From JAVBLD01 sp031553705 (GTDB lineage Bacteria > Bacteroidota > Bacteroidia > Bacteroidales > Marinifilaceae), in NCBI GenBank assembly GCA_031553705.1, contig JAVBLD010000030.1, forward strand, positions 1-46,529: 46,529 nucleotides of DNA, read 5' to 3'. The notes below the pieces were generated by a model that did no database searches, had not been told where the DNA came from, and was given only the letters and a program-made list of their open reading frames with translations. Shown here piece by piece: positions 25,315 through 33,704 of this stretch. The position numbers and the translations under genes were made by a program. How positions within the stretch are numbered: position 1 is the first letter of the stretch; every line of letters begins with the position of its first letter.

Positions 25315-26685
25315 TCATTCGCCTTTATTAAAATTCGTATAGGTAATAGGAAAATATTCCGTAGGATCTTCCACTTTCATCAGGTGGTATATATTGAACT
25401 CATATACATCACCCACTTTACAATCCGACGGAGAGAAGGGGAATGCAAGGTTTCCCGCGGTGGAAATGCGCCCCTCGTATCCAAAGTGCAGCATAGTGCT
25501 CCGGGCAAATCCGCAAATCGTATCCGCCTGTTCCTGTGTCGGAGCCACCGCTTCGATCACAATAGCCAACTCATGAGCTACCCGCTTATCGATTTCCGGA
25601 AAAATTCCCATCGTGCCATTTTTTCCGTAAATCTTGAAGTCGAGGAAGAAATTCCTGATTCCATAGGTTTCAAAATTGTTCTTCACCCGGTCTTTCACGC
25701 TCTGTACTACCTTATCAATCTGTGCTATCATCACCGGATCCTTCACCGCAGCAATCGAGATTGTCCGGCAACCGACTTTTTTCACTCCTTCAAGTTTCAC
25801 AAAATACTCTTTCGTCGGAACAAACCGGCTACCGGTAACTTTCACCTGATTATCCGTAATCTGTTCAAACTTGGAATTGTGTAAATTGATTGCTCCTCCG
25901 GGTCCCGGAAGGATATATGGATTTGTTTTTTCGTACAGAGTGTGGGCTGCAACCGAAAGCGTCGTACATTTACGGATCGGCGATAATGGTTCCAGTACAA
26001 AATTGTCCTTGTTCAGATAACCGAACATGCAATCACTACCGCTTCCCGGTAGCGCTGCGATCGAAGCACATTCCAGTATCTTACCCAAATGGATAGCCAG
26101 TCCTTTGTCAAACCCCTCTTTAATGGCAAGCGCCGCAAATACCGACGGATCGTACGACCGCCCTGCCAGAATCACATTAGCCCCTCCTTCCAACGCTTTA
26201 ATAAATGGCTCTTCACCCATCTGTGCTACGATACGCACCGACTCATCCACATCTGCCGCAGTAATCGGTTTTGCCGGATGAAGCGGAGTCACTTCGCCCT
26301 TCGCCAGCTTCTCTTTAATAAGTTTTTTATCGAGTTCAGACTGGATAACTGCCAGTTTGAACGAAAGCTTCTTCTCCCGGGCAATCTCTTTAATAATCTG
26401 CAGGTTAAATTCCACATGGGGTATTCCGCCACAGCCGCCGGCAGAACCGATGATCACCGGAATATTTGCTTCGATAGCCGCAGGGATCATAATTTCCAGA
26501 TCTCTCTTTACCGAATTAAAATCAGTAAATGACTTACCTGCTCCCAAATAATAAGGCCCTGGGTCGGTCGAACCCGCATCTACCGCAATCACATGCGGCT
26601 TACGCTTCATTCCTTCGATAAAGGATTCCATCGGAAATCCATATCCGAGAATGGCAGTGGCGGAAAGAATTCTGATCTGTTCCAT
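25315..26685 (-). CDS. AtuA-like (DUF1446) acyclic terpene utilization family protein
   Basis: A 456-residue cytoplasmic protein. Family features: 'HVIAVDAGSTDPGPYYLGAGKSF', 'PVIIGSAGGCGGIPHVEFN', 'ANVILAGRSYDPSVFAALAI', 'HLGKILECASIAALPGSGSDCMFGYL', 'LPGPGGAINLHNSKFEQ' and 'VAPTQEQADTICGFARSTMLHFGYEGR'. AtuA was named from the citronellol/geraniol pathway of Pseudomonas, where its role is still unclear; homologues also sit in glutamate-mutase clusters, as here. It follows methylaspartate ammonia-lyase by 119 bases, with a TAGCTTTG element 47 bases before its start, and is tightly linked to DUF4387 and the P-loop gene. The reaction is unknown; a CoA- or acid-modifying step is a guess. Confidence 0.85.
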   Translation of the reverse strand: MEQIRILSATAILGYGFPMESFIEGMKRKPHVIAVDAGSTDPGPYYLGAGKSFTDFNSVKRDLEIMIPAAIEANIPVIIGSAGGCGGIPHVEFNLQIIKEIAREKKLSFKLAVIQSELDKKLIKEKLAKGEVTPLHPAKPITAADVDESVRIVAQMGEEPFIKALEGGANVILAGRSYDPSVFAALAIKEGFDKGLAIHLGKILECASIAALPGSGSDCMFGYLNKDNFVLEPLSPIRKCTTLSVAAHTLYEKTNPYILPGPGGAINLHNSKFEQITDNQVKVTGSRFVPTKEYFVKLEGVKKVGCRTISIAAVKDPVMIAQIDKVVQSVKDRVKNNFETYGIRNFFLDFKIYGKNGTMGIFPEIDKRVAHELAIVIEAVAPTQEQADTICGFARSTMLHFGYEGRISTAGNLAFPFSPSDCKVGDVYEFNIYHLMKVEDPTEYFPITYTNFNKGE

Positions 26686-26731
26686 TTCGTATTGTTTTAA
26701 ATAATTGAAAGTTGAATTTTCTTAAAATGAG

Positions 26732-26739
26732 CAAAGCTA
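26732..26739 (-). promoter_or_regulatory. Internal -7 promoter element TAGCTTTG
   Basis: On the minus strand TAGCTTTG, followed by CTC, lies 47 bases before the AtuA-family start in the 119-base gap after the ammonia-lyase gene. It fits TAnnTTTG but has no -33 TTTG. It could let AtuA-DUF4387-P-loop-hydratase be transcribed separately from the glm genes. Confidence 0.4.
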
Positions 26740-26804
26740 CACTAAAATCGAAAGTTGAAAAGTGTTGTATGAGCCTAGCATAACAAACCGTTTCCACTCC
26801 TCAA

Positions 26805-28049
26805 TTACAGTTTATTTTTAAGAGCCTGTATGCGTTGCATTTCATTGAATACAATCATATAGCCTTCATCAACACCCATGCCCGGTTTAGCCAAGTACTG
26901 CACAGGAGAAGTGGCCATTGCAATATGGGCACATACTTCTGCCGACCTGTTGGTCTCGTTACATGTTCCGCCCAAATAAGCGCCCATTCCGTGCGCTTTG
27001 CAATAGAGTACAGCCTCGATAGAGTTATTTATACCTCCCAGATCGGGGGTCTTTATCTGAGCCATGTGGCCTGCTTTGCGCAAAGTGAAATCCCGGATAT
27101 CCTCAAACGTATTACACCACTCGTCCGCGACAATCTCAGACTTCATCCCCTTCTTGTCCATGAACTCCCGGATGATCCGTAACCCCTCGATCTGAGCTTC
27201 CCGTTCGCCCATATCAACCGGTCCCTCCACTCTCAGATGGAAAGGCCGTGCTGCTACTTCCAATGTTTCGATATAGTCGGTAATCTTCGCAAAATCATTA
27301 TTGAAAACGATACCTAAAGTACCATATACATCAATATGGATGATCGGATTATATTTTTCCGAAATTCTGAACTTCAAAATCCTGTCCCTCAACCATTTAA
27401 TATAATCAAGGATTTTCTCCCCTTTAAGCCCCACTTTCTCCTCCACATGATTAAATAATGCATGGGGCAACACATCGGCACCTTTCATAATCATCTTATC
27501 GGCATTCGTATACCTGTCGTCACCCGATTGCGAAAAAATAGGAATAATCATGTTTGAAATCTCTGTTCCATATTCTTCGGCTACCACCTGCGCCATTAAT
27601 TTAGACCGGCTTTTAGCCACTGCATCCAAGCAGGCTTGAGTAACACCGTAACGAAGCGCCGTATGATATATTTTTCCGGTCGAGGGACTAATAGCCTTAT
27701 CCACCCGATTTGCCATCTCCTTGAAAGAGGTAATCTCCTTCCCTTTGTATAACGGAGCAATCTCTTGCTCAATAACAGGAATAAAATCCTTTGCCAGGAA
27801 CAAAGGGTCCCGGCCACCCGCACCGGAATACTGTACGGCAGCACAGTCGCCATGAGCAACTGTTCCGTTTTCCAATATAAATAGCACTGAAATAGCTTCG
27901 CCTGATTGCCGTATGGCTGTGAAACCTTCCGTTACCGGTTTGCCTTCGTAAAAAGCGCCGTCATGTTTTGCTCCGGCTTTAATAGCCTTTTGATCGTCAA
28001 AGAAAAAACCTGTTCTTCCTTGCGCGCAAACAACATCAATAATCTTCAT
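26805..28049 (-). CDS. Methylaspartate ammonia-lyase
   Basis: A 414-residue enolase-superfamily enzyme, essentially the length of the Clostridium tetanomorphum protein (413). It eliminates ammonia from (2S,3S)-3-methylaspartate to give mesaconate. Metal ligands are in 'IIHIDVYGTLG' (Asp), 'LRVEGPVDMG' (Glu) and 'EIVADEWCNT' (Asp); the catalytic Lys is in 'MAQIKTPDLGGINN' and the second general base in 'VLPHALFN' (His). It lies 47 bases after glmE and acts on the product of glutamate mutase. Intact, no oddities. Confidence 0.95.
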   Translation of the reverse strand: MKIIDVVCAQGRTGFFFDDQKAIKAGAKHDGAFYEGKPVTEGFTAIRQSGEAISVLFILENGTVAHGDCAAVQYSGAGGRDPLFLAKDFIPVIEQEIAPLYKGKEITSFKEMANRVDKAISPSTGKIYHTALRYGVTQACLDAVAKSRSKLMAQVVAEEYGTEISNMIIPIFSQSGDDRYTNADKMIMKGADVLPHALFNHVEEKVGLKGEKILDYIKWLRDRILKFRISEKYNPIIHIDVYGTLGIVFNNDFAKITDYIETLEVAARPFHLRVEGPVDMGEREAQIEGLRIIREFMDKKGMKSEIVADEWCNTFEDIRDFTLRKAGHMAQIKTPDLGGINNSIEAVLYCKAHGMGAYLGGTCNETNRSAEVCAHIAMATSPVQYLAKPGMGVDEGYMIVFNEMQRIQALKNKL

Positions 28050-28096
28050 ATCTTTACTTTTTATTAAACTCCTACTTCATTCTGTTATCTTGCTAT

Positions 28097-29557
28097 TTAC
28101 TTGATTCCGTTCGGTCGCCCTACAAGGAACCCTTTTCCGATGGCGTATACATCGTCGATCACCATCTGGAAATTCACCGGACGTTTTTCGTATGCTCCCC
28201 GCTCTTCCAGTTTCTGCCTATGAAATGCCTTCAGTTCTTCATTTAGCGGAACATCCCCCGCAAACAGCAAACGAACCGCACCCAGGTTATCCCTCGCAGG
28301 CATCAGTTTTCCCGCATTGTATTTACTCGGTGCAAAAGGAATATCGATCACTCCCGCTTCAAAGGCAGCCACCGTACCGATAGCATAATCGCCTTTACCC
28401 AGCTCTTCCACTTTATTTAGTATGCACTCCATCTCCTGCATGATAATCTCGCTCTCAGCAATGACCGCCGGTATATCGACAAAACTCTGTACCTGCAACA
28501 TCGATGTAAGCTGTTTTGTCGCTTTCAATCCCGCGGCATTTGCCTCTTTTGTCGGGATTCCCATCGCCTCATGCGGAGTCTTCACGATCACCTTAGTTGC
28601 CTTCGCCAATACAGCAGCTGCCGCACCCCATGAGATCACAGCAAACGCCTTTGACTCGTCCTGCGGGAATCCACCCATCCATTGATGGAAAACAGTACTG
28701 ATTCGCACATCGTTAAATCCGAACTTATCCAGGTATTTACGTGTCATATACTCCAACGACCGGATCGCAGCCACGTCCTGAATCATATTACCACACTGAC
28801 CGTAACCAACCGTAATATCTTTTACTCCCTGCGTAGCAGCCAGTATCGCCTCAATCACAGCCACCGAATTCGAAATACAGGGAGGAACAAGAGTTCCTGT
28901 CAATGGCCCGAACGGTTCCCGGTTAATCGATACCCCAGCTTCCTCATAAAGCCCGATCAGCCTGTCGGCATACTGCCAATGAGCAATTGTCTGCTCGATC
29001 GAGTGATTCTTGGAATATGGAATATTATAAGAAATACCGCCCCCTTCATAAGAAGTGAAACCTCCGGCGATCGAAATTTCTGTTAATAGCCTTGCATCAG
29101 GAGTACCGTGTCTTACCTGAACCGGATTTTTCAATGCAGAAGTAACCACCCGGCAGATACCTACCCCGTAATTTACGGCTGGAAAACCGTTCAACATTGA
29201 TCTTCCCCCCTCCTTACTCTTCTCAATGCCGACTTCGGCCTCTTTATATCTGTTCAAACGTGTGTAGCTATCTATCGTTGTCGGTAAAAGATCCGCTTCC
29301 CCGACCTCTTCCAGATATTGCAAAAGCTTGATATGCTCATCATAAAGCGCAACACCCGCCCTAGGCTGAATTAACGTTGCCTGCTCTTTTTTTGCTTTAG
29401 CTAACTTCGCTCCGAATCTCTTTTCAACCGGAATCTGTTTCTGGTATTCGACAGCCTCTTCGAAATCCACCCCTTTTCCGGTAGACCATTGCTCGAGAAC
29501 CTCTTTACGTTCTGCGAAGAAATCATCATTTGACAGTTTTTTGTTTTTTATTTCCAT
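28097..29557 (-). CDS. glmE: Glutamate mutase epsilon subunit
   Basis: A 486-residue TIM-barrel subunit, the usual length (about 483). It binds glutamate and houses the radical carbon-skeleton rearrangement of L-glutamate to (2S,3S)-3-methylaspartate with adenosylcobalamin held by GlmS. Recognisable segments are 'GVDFEEAVEYQKQIP', 'IQPRAGVALYDEHIKLLQYLEEVGEADLLPTTIDSYTR', 'VRHGTPDARLLTEISIAGGFTSYEGGGISYNIPYSK', 'TGTLVPPCISNSVAVIEA' and 'YGQCGNMIQDVAAIRSLE'. It is 18 bases after glmL and 47 before the ammonia-lyase gene. Confidence 0.96.
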   Translation of the reverse strand: MEIKNKKLSNDDFFAERKEVLEQWSTGKGVDFEEAVEYQKQIPVEKRFGAKLAKAKKEQATLIQPRAGVALYDEHIKLLQYLEEVGEADLLPTTIDSYTRLNRYKEAEVGIEKSKEGGRSMLNGFPAVNYGVGICRVVTSALKNPVQVRHGTPDARLLTEISIAGGFTSYEGGGISYNIPYSKNHSIEQTIAHWQYADRLIGLYEEAGVSINREPFGPLTGTLVPPCISNSVAVIEAILAATQGVKDITVGYGQCGNMIQDVAAIRSLEYMTRKYLDKFGFNDVRISTVFHQWMGGFPQDESKAFAVISWGAAAAVLAKATKVIVKTPHEAMGIPTKEANAAGLKATKQLTSMLQVQSFVDIPAVIAESEIIMQEMECILNKVEELGKGDYAIGTVAAFEAGVIDIPFAPSKYNAGKLMPARDNLGAVRLLFAGDVPLNEELKAFHRQKLEERGAYEKRPVNFQMVIDDVYAIGKGFLVGRPNGIK

Positions 29558-29575
29558 GACGTCTTAAAATTCCAT

Positions 29576-30961
29576 TTATATTATAATTGATTTTATTTCC
29601 TTTTTCATTAAACATAACGCCAATTCGGGATTTACTTCACTCAATAACCCCATCGCGGCAAAAATATATTTTTCATCCAGCAGATACTGTGGATGTTTCG
29701 GTTTCATATAATTCCACTTTTGAGGATCATATTTAGCCCCTGCCAGTATGTTAGCCGGATGAGCACTATTTATAATGGCTCCACCGATACCTATTACATA
29801 AGTCACCTCCGTTAAATCCTTTCCGGTAAGCAAAAATATTTCACCCATCGGAGAATAGGAACTTTCCATAAAACCACAATGTCTTTCCATCGCAATCTTA
29901 ACCGCTCCCTTGGCAAGCGCCTCTTCCACACACACCTCACAGTTCGACCCGGCAATAATATCGGGATTCAATAAACATTGATCAACCCATTCCCTGATCT
30001 CCCGGTCTTGCATTTTCGAGTCTTCGGCTAAAGTATCGATGCTTATTTCATCCAACAAAGAGTTCAGGCTGTACCTCATTCCAAGGTCTCCCTCTACCGT
30101 ACGTTTACTGAAAGGTTCAGGCAACCCTCTCATCAGCACATTCTCCATCGCAGGCTTACCTTTCGCCATAGAATAAACATCCGTCGTAGCGCCTCCCAGA
30201 TCGACAGCCATCAACTCTCCGATACCCGGGGTTATTTTAGTACCCTTGCTTAGTAACTCACATGCCGTCATTACAGCCAAAGGAGTCGGAACAATTTCGC
30301 TCGAAGCCATCTGCTGGGCACTCGTAAGCCCTTTGGCATCAATGATTTTTTTGATAAACAATTCCCGGATACAATCTTTCGCAGGCTCAATATTAAGACT
30401 ATTGAACACCGGCATTACATTACCCGTGATAACATAATCCTTACCCGAAGAATCGAATATTTCTCTCAGTTCATGTGATGCGCTTTTGTTTCCGGCAACA
30501 ATAACGGAAAAATTCCTCTGTATATTGCAAAGCCTCCGGGCATTCGCAAGGATCACCTCCTTGTTACCGCCATCGGTGCCTCCGCATAATAAAACAAGAT
30601 CGGGGTTTATATCATAAATCTCATCCTGCTCTGCCTGGGATATCTCAAACGCGTACGTCTTCACCACTTTAGCCCCGGCACTCGAAGCAGCCATCCTGGC
30701 CGCTTTCGCGGTAAGCCCCGGCACCAAACCCAGTGCAACCATTTTCAAACCGCCCCCTGCACTGCTGCAACAAAACAATTGATCATAGTCAAACCTGCCT
30801 ATTTTTTGTTCAAGTCCATGCAAAGCTATTTTAAAGCCCTTCATGATATCCGTTTCGATTGTAGTAAACGCACTGGCCGTTCCTAAAATTCGGGACTCTC
30901 CGGCACTGATGGCTGTCAGCTTGGTATATGTACTGCCAAAATCTACCGTCAAGTAATTCAT
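29576..30961 (-). CDS. glmL: Glutamate mutase reactivating protein GlmL/MutL
   Basis: A 461-residue ASKHA-fold ATPase. Phosphate-binding loops are visible in 'YLTVDFGSTYTKLTAI' at the N-terminus and 'ELMAVDLGGATTDVYS' in the second half, with 'LVLLCGGTDGGNKEVILANA' between. GlmL proteins lie between glmS and glmE in glutamate mutase operons and are thought to exchange damaged cobalamin on the mutase. It starts 12 bases after glmS. Frame and length are normal. Confidence 0.94.
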   Translation of the reverse strand: MNYLTVDFGSTYTKLTAISAGESRILGTASAFTTIETDIMKGFKIALHGLEQKIGRFDYDQLFCCSSAGGGLKMVALGLVPGLTAKAARMAASSAGAKVVKTYAFEISQAEQDEIYDINPDLVLLCGGTDGGNKEVILANARRLCNIQRNFSVIVAGNKSASHELREIFDSSGKDYVITGNVMPVFNSLNIEPAKDCIRELFIKKIIDAKGLTSAQQMASSEIVPTPLAVMTACELLSKGTKITPGIGELMAVDLGGATTDVYSMAKGKPAMENVLMRGLPEPFSKRTVEGDLGMRYSLNSLLDEISIDTLAEDSKMQDREIREWVDQCLLNPDIIAGSNCEVCVEEALAKGAVKIAMERHCGFMESSYSPMGEIFLLTGKDLTEVTYVIGIGGAIINSAHPANILAGAKYDPQKWNYMKPKHPQYLLDEKYIFAAMGLLSEVNPELALCLMKKEIKSIII

Positions 30962-30973
30962 ATAAACAACAAA

Positions 30974-31381
30974 TTAACCTAACAACTCATTCAAATCATT
31001 GATCGTAGTCTCTATTGTTGTCCCGGGAGGATAAGCCTTTGTGAATCCCATTGCCTTAAAGCGTTTTTCAACTTCGGTAAAGTCCTGTTTTCCTACTACT
31101 AGGTTCCCTCCCACCAACAGAGGAATATTTTTCAATCCCGCTTCATCGCACTTTCCTCTTAATCCGTTGCAATCAATCTCTCCATGACCATACAACGAGG
31201 AGACCACAATCACATCGGCATTTGTTTCCAATGCAGCCTCAATAAACTCCTCCTGTGAAACCATAACTCCAAGATTAATCACATTAAATCCGGCATCCTG
31301 CAATGCATAAGAAAGAATCTTGTTTCCTACGGCATGTACGTCTGCACCGATAACTCCCGTAACAATAGTTTTTGTTTTCAT
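30974..31381 (-). CDS. glmS: Glutamate mutase sigma subunit (B12-binding)
   Basis: A 135-residue Rossmann-like cobalamin-binding protein. The base-off B12 motif DxHxxG is D14-V-H16-A-V-G19, and the later parts of the binding site are 'VVSSLYGHGE' and 'PLLVGGNLVVGK'. It carries adenosylcobalamin and docks on GlmE to start radical catalysis. It is the first gene of the cluster, 66 bases after a TATCTTTG promoter element. No cobalamin riboswitch was recognised in the 280 bases upstream. Confidence 0.95.
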   Translation of the reverse strand: MKTKTIVTGVIGADVHAVGNKILSYALQDAGFNVINLGVMVSQEEFIEAALETNADVIVVSSLYGHGEIDCNGLRGKCDEAGLKNIPLLVGGNLVVGKQDFTEVEKRFKAMGFTKAYPPGTTIETTINDLNELLG

Positions 31382-31446
31382 AGAATATAATAGATACTTT
31401 TTACTGTAACATTTTCAATACCCCACCCCCCTCAAAAATTACCGTG

Positions 31447-31454
31447 CAAAGATA
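31447..31454 (-). promoter_or_regulatory. Bacteroidota -7 promoter element TATCTTTG (glm cluster)
   Basis: On the minus strand TATCTTTGC is an exact consensus match 66 bases before glmS, with the likely transcript start at about 31440. The -33 region lacks TTTG. The rest of the 31382-31664 gap is AT-rich, and no riboswitch or long hairpin was recognised in it. Confidence 0.55.
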
Positions 31455-31664
31455 GGAAGTTAAAACAACATATAGCAGGTTTATTATAAATATATTCAGA
31501 TATTTTCGCAGGAGTTTTTCTTAAAAAAACACTAATATCTACCGGAAGATATGAGAGATAATGCAAAGAACTATAATTAATGGAATCAATATTGAAAAAT
31601 TTAAGTTTGATGTTTGTTTGAACACAAATCAGCGGTCAAAAAAACACAAAAATCCCGGTTCATA

Positions 31665-32471
31665 TCAAAAATTAATCTTTAGCCATTGATCAAAGGCATC
31701 CATACTACGATATAGTCCGGATGGCAAGATACGCTCCTGTTCTTTTTTGGACTGTTCCTCGAAAACAGAGTATTTATTTGTATTCCCGATGTACCTGTAA
31801 TCCGTTTTCCGGGTATTGAACTGTATCAAAACCATAATAAAGGCAAATACAATAAGCGCCCCGGAAAAACGCCTGATTCCATGAGTAATTGCCCTGGGAA
31901 TGGTTAAGGTCAGCATATTCACTATAAAAAAGAACAACAAAATCAAGAAAACATCATAATTATTCCACCACCAGGTTTTTCCATATCCTCCGATATATCC
32001 CGGAAGCGGCCAAAACAGGTTCATACCGCCCCAGACCGATGCGGGAGTAGGTAAATCTCCTGCCAGATGCGCCCAATACCCAAATACAAAGGCTGTAAAT
32101 AAAGTTACATTTACTTTGAAATACTCTAATAAAGACAATGTGTGTCTTGTCTGTAACCGGCTTATAAGATAGAATGTACAAAGAAACAGCAACCCAAACA
32201 AGATACTTGCTGCAATTGAGTGAAAAAAAGCATGGTGCGAATACCAGAGTTTAGCGCCATAAATAGCACGACCGCTATGCGCCAAGCCGAAAAAGCGACC
32301 GAATGTAGCGTCAAAATGCGACCACATACTGATAGCATCGAGATCCGGCAGAATTCCACCCCAAATGCCGGCCGCTACCAAGCCGATCCGGTATAACAGG
32401 CCGGAGTTACCGACCGAAGCCACGCCAGTTGCAATAACAGCTCCTGAAAGTGCATGAGTAAGAATATCCAT
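31665..32471 (-). CDS. YdjM/DUF457-like membrane metal-dependent hydrolase
   Basis: A 268-residue inner-membrane protein with about five to six hydrophobic spans. The first residues MDILTHALSGAVIATG, then 'WGGILPDLDAISMW', 'YSHHAFFHSI' and 'GYWAHLAGDLPTP' carry the His/Asp residues (THxxxG, PDLD, HHxxxH, HLxxD) typical of the LexA-binding inner-membrane-associated hydrolase family (DUF457/YdjM). It is three bases after the GyrI-like gene and last of a three-gene operon beginning with the pentapeptide-repeat gene. In enterics ydjM is an SOS gene; here the partners also hint at DNA-damage or gyrase stress, which is inference. Confidence 0.85.
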   Translation of the reverse strand: MDILTHALSGAVIATGVASVGNSGLLYRIGLVAAGIWGGILPDLDAISMWSHFDATFGRFFGLAHSGRAIYGAKLWYSHHAFFHSIAASILFGLLFLCTFYLISRLQTRHTLSLLEYFKVNVTLFTAFVFGYWAHLAGDLPTPASVWGGMNLFWPLPGYIGGYGKTWWWNNYDVFLILLFFFIVNMLTLTIPRAITHGIRRFSGALIVFAFIMVLIQFNTRKTDYRYIGNTNKYSVFEEQSKKEQERILPSGLYRSMDAFDQWLKINF

Positions 32472-32474
32472 AAC

Positions 32475-32960
32475 CTACTCCTTCCGTTTAACCGGTATCC
32501 ATATCTCTTCTTCGGAATCCGATTCCTCATTCTTATATTTCTCTCCCAATAATTCAAAATGAGGTCTATCGTCCAGCATATATTCCGAATTGGGTAGCCA
32601 GAAGCCAAAAATATATTGAAAAGACAAATGCCCTGCACTTGCAGGCCCTTTGTGTAAAAAGACAGCATAAAGTCCTTCGGGTAGAGTAAATGCCTCCATC
32701 GCATCGGGAATATTATCGTGGTTGGTAACTTCAATTGTCGCCCATTTTTCAAACTCCTTCGCAGGATCAAAGCGGCTAAAATATGACATATCGTATAACT
32801 GCATGGAATAAAGTGCCGTACCGATGTTATTACGGATCTCTTTTCTCCGGAGCATAAAATTACGCCATAATTTCCCGGTTTTATTATCAATTAATGACAT
32901 TGACATTCGTATACCTATCAATTTTTTCTCGCAAAGTATTTCAATCCGGTGTTCCATCAT
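32475..32960 (-). CDS. GyrI-like effector-binding domain protein
   Basis: A 161-residue stand-alone domain of the AraC effector-binding/GyrI-like fold, without an HTH: 'KKLIGIRMSMSLIDNKTGKLWRNFMLRRKEI', 'LYSMQLYDM', 'FEKWATIEV...PDAMEAFTLPEGLYAVFLHKGPA' and 'IFGFWLPNSEYMLDDRPHFELL'. Members bind small hydrophobic ligands or, in SbmC/GyrI, inhibit DNA gyrase and protect it from toxins. Its ATG directly follows the stop of the pentapeptide-repeat gene (TAG then ATG, no spacer) and it is three bases before the YdjM-like gene. The pairing with a pentapeptide protein suggests a shared gyrase-related role. Confidence 0.82.
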   Translation of the reverse strand: MMEHRIEILCEKKLIGIRMSMSLIDNKTGKLWRNFMLRRKEIRNNIGTALYSMQLYDMSYFSRFDPAKEFEKWATIEVTNHDNIPDAMEAFTLPEGLYAVFLHKGPASAGHLSFQYIFGFWLPNSEYMLDDRPHFELLGEKYKNEESDSEEEIWIPVKRKE

Positions 32961-33541
32961 CTATTCCGTCAAGTCAATCTCGATATCATATTTATCTAAA
33001 AGTCCCGGAATCCCCGCCAAAGCAAATTTGGCCCTTTTAATCCGGTTTACTTCCGGATTAAGGGAGTAATTATAAGCAGTGCTGAAATCGGCTTTTTCGA
33101 GGTTTGTGTTTTCAAATGTTGTCCGCGACAAATCGCAATGGTCAAAGAGCACACCGGTTAAATCGCATTCGGCAAAATCCACCCATTGCAGCCGGGTATT
33201 TTTGAATACTGTTCTCTTAATCTTCAACCGGTAAAATGATGAGTGATCTAATATGTAATGTTCAAAACCGAACGATAAACCGAATTCATTGCAATGTTCA
33301 AAATGAAGTCCCAGCATTTTGCAATCTTTAAAAGCAACATCCCGGACAGCAGTGCCATTCAATCGGGCCAAGCTCAAATTACAGGCGTTAAAAACACATC
33401 CGGCAAACTGTATATCGGAAAGATTCGTTTCGGAAAATCACAATTGTTGAAATTACAATTCTCATAAATTCCTCTCTTTAATGGATTCTCCCTGAAAGAA
33501 AATTTATCGTATGTCTCATTATCTGAAAAGTGTTGCTCCAT
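32961..33541 (-). pseudogene. Pentapeptide-repeat (Qnr/MfpA-like) protein, frameshifted
   Basis: A gene of 581 bases, one short of 194 codons. From the ATG at 33541 the frame reads MEQHFSDNETYDKFSFRENP and on to NCNFNNCDF, then diverges. One base over, from about 33433, the repeats go on: ETNLSDIQFAGCVFNACNL, then 'CDLTGVLFDHCDLSRTTFENTNLEKADF' and 'LAGIPGLLDKYDIEIDLTE'. Adding one base in the four-A run (33434-33437) restores a full protein of about 193 residues. Such right-handed beta-helix proteins can mimic DNA and shield gyrase. It is first gene of the operon with the GyrI-like and YdjM-like genes. The break could be real decay, programmed slippage or a sequencing error. An internal ATG at 33377 gives a 138-residue C-terminal piece. 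Confidence 0.85.
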
Positions 33542-33555
33542 TTTCTTTTTATTTT

Positions 33556-33563
33556 CAAAAGTA
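33556..33563 (-). promoter_or_regulatory. Bacteroidota -7 promoter element TACTTTTG
   Basis: On the minus strand TACTTTTG lies 14 bases before the pentapeptide-repeat start at 33541, giving a very short leader. It fits TAnnTTTG; no -33 TTTG was found. Confidence 0.4.
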
Positions 33564-33704
33564 CTAATTAAAATAATTTATCTGTTTGCTATTTGAAAAT
33601 ATATCCATCGCCGACAAACTTTTTTTTATCAAAAGGCGTTTATATTCGAACAGGGAAATCCATTCCTGTTATAAATAATTATTTATTAACTAAATTGAAA
33701 CAAA

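Noticed and set aside
31382..31664. Cobalamin riboswitch before glmS
   Set aside because: Looked for because the enzyme needs B12; no B12-box-like sequence or multi-stem arrangement was recognised by eye.
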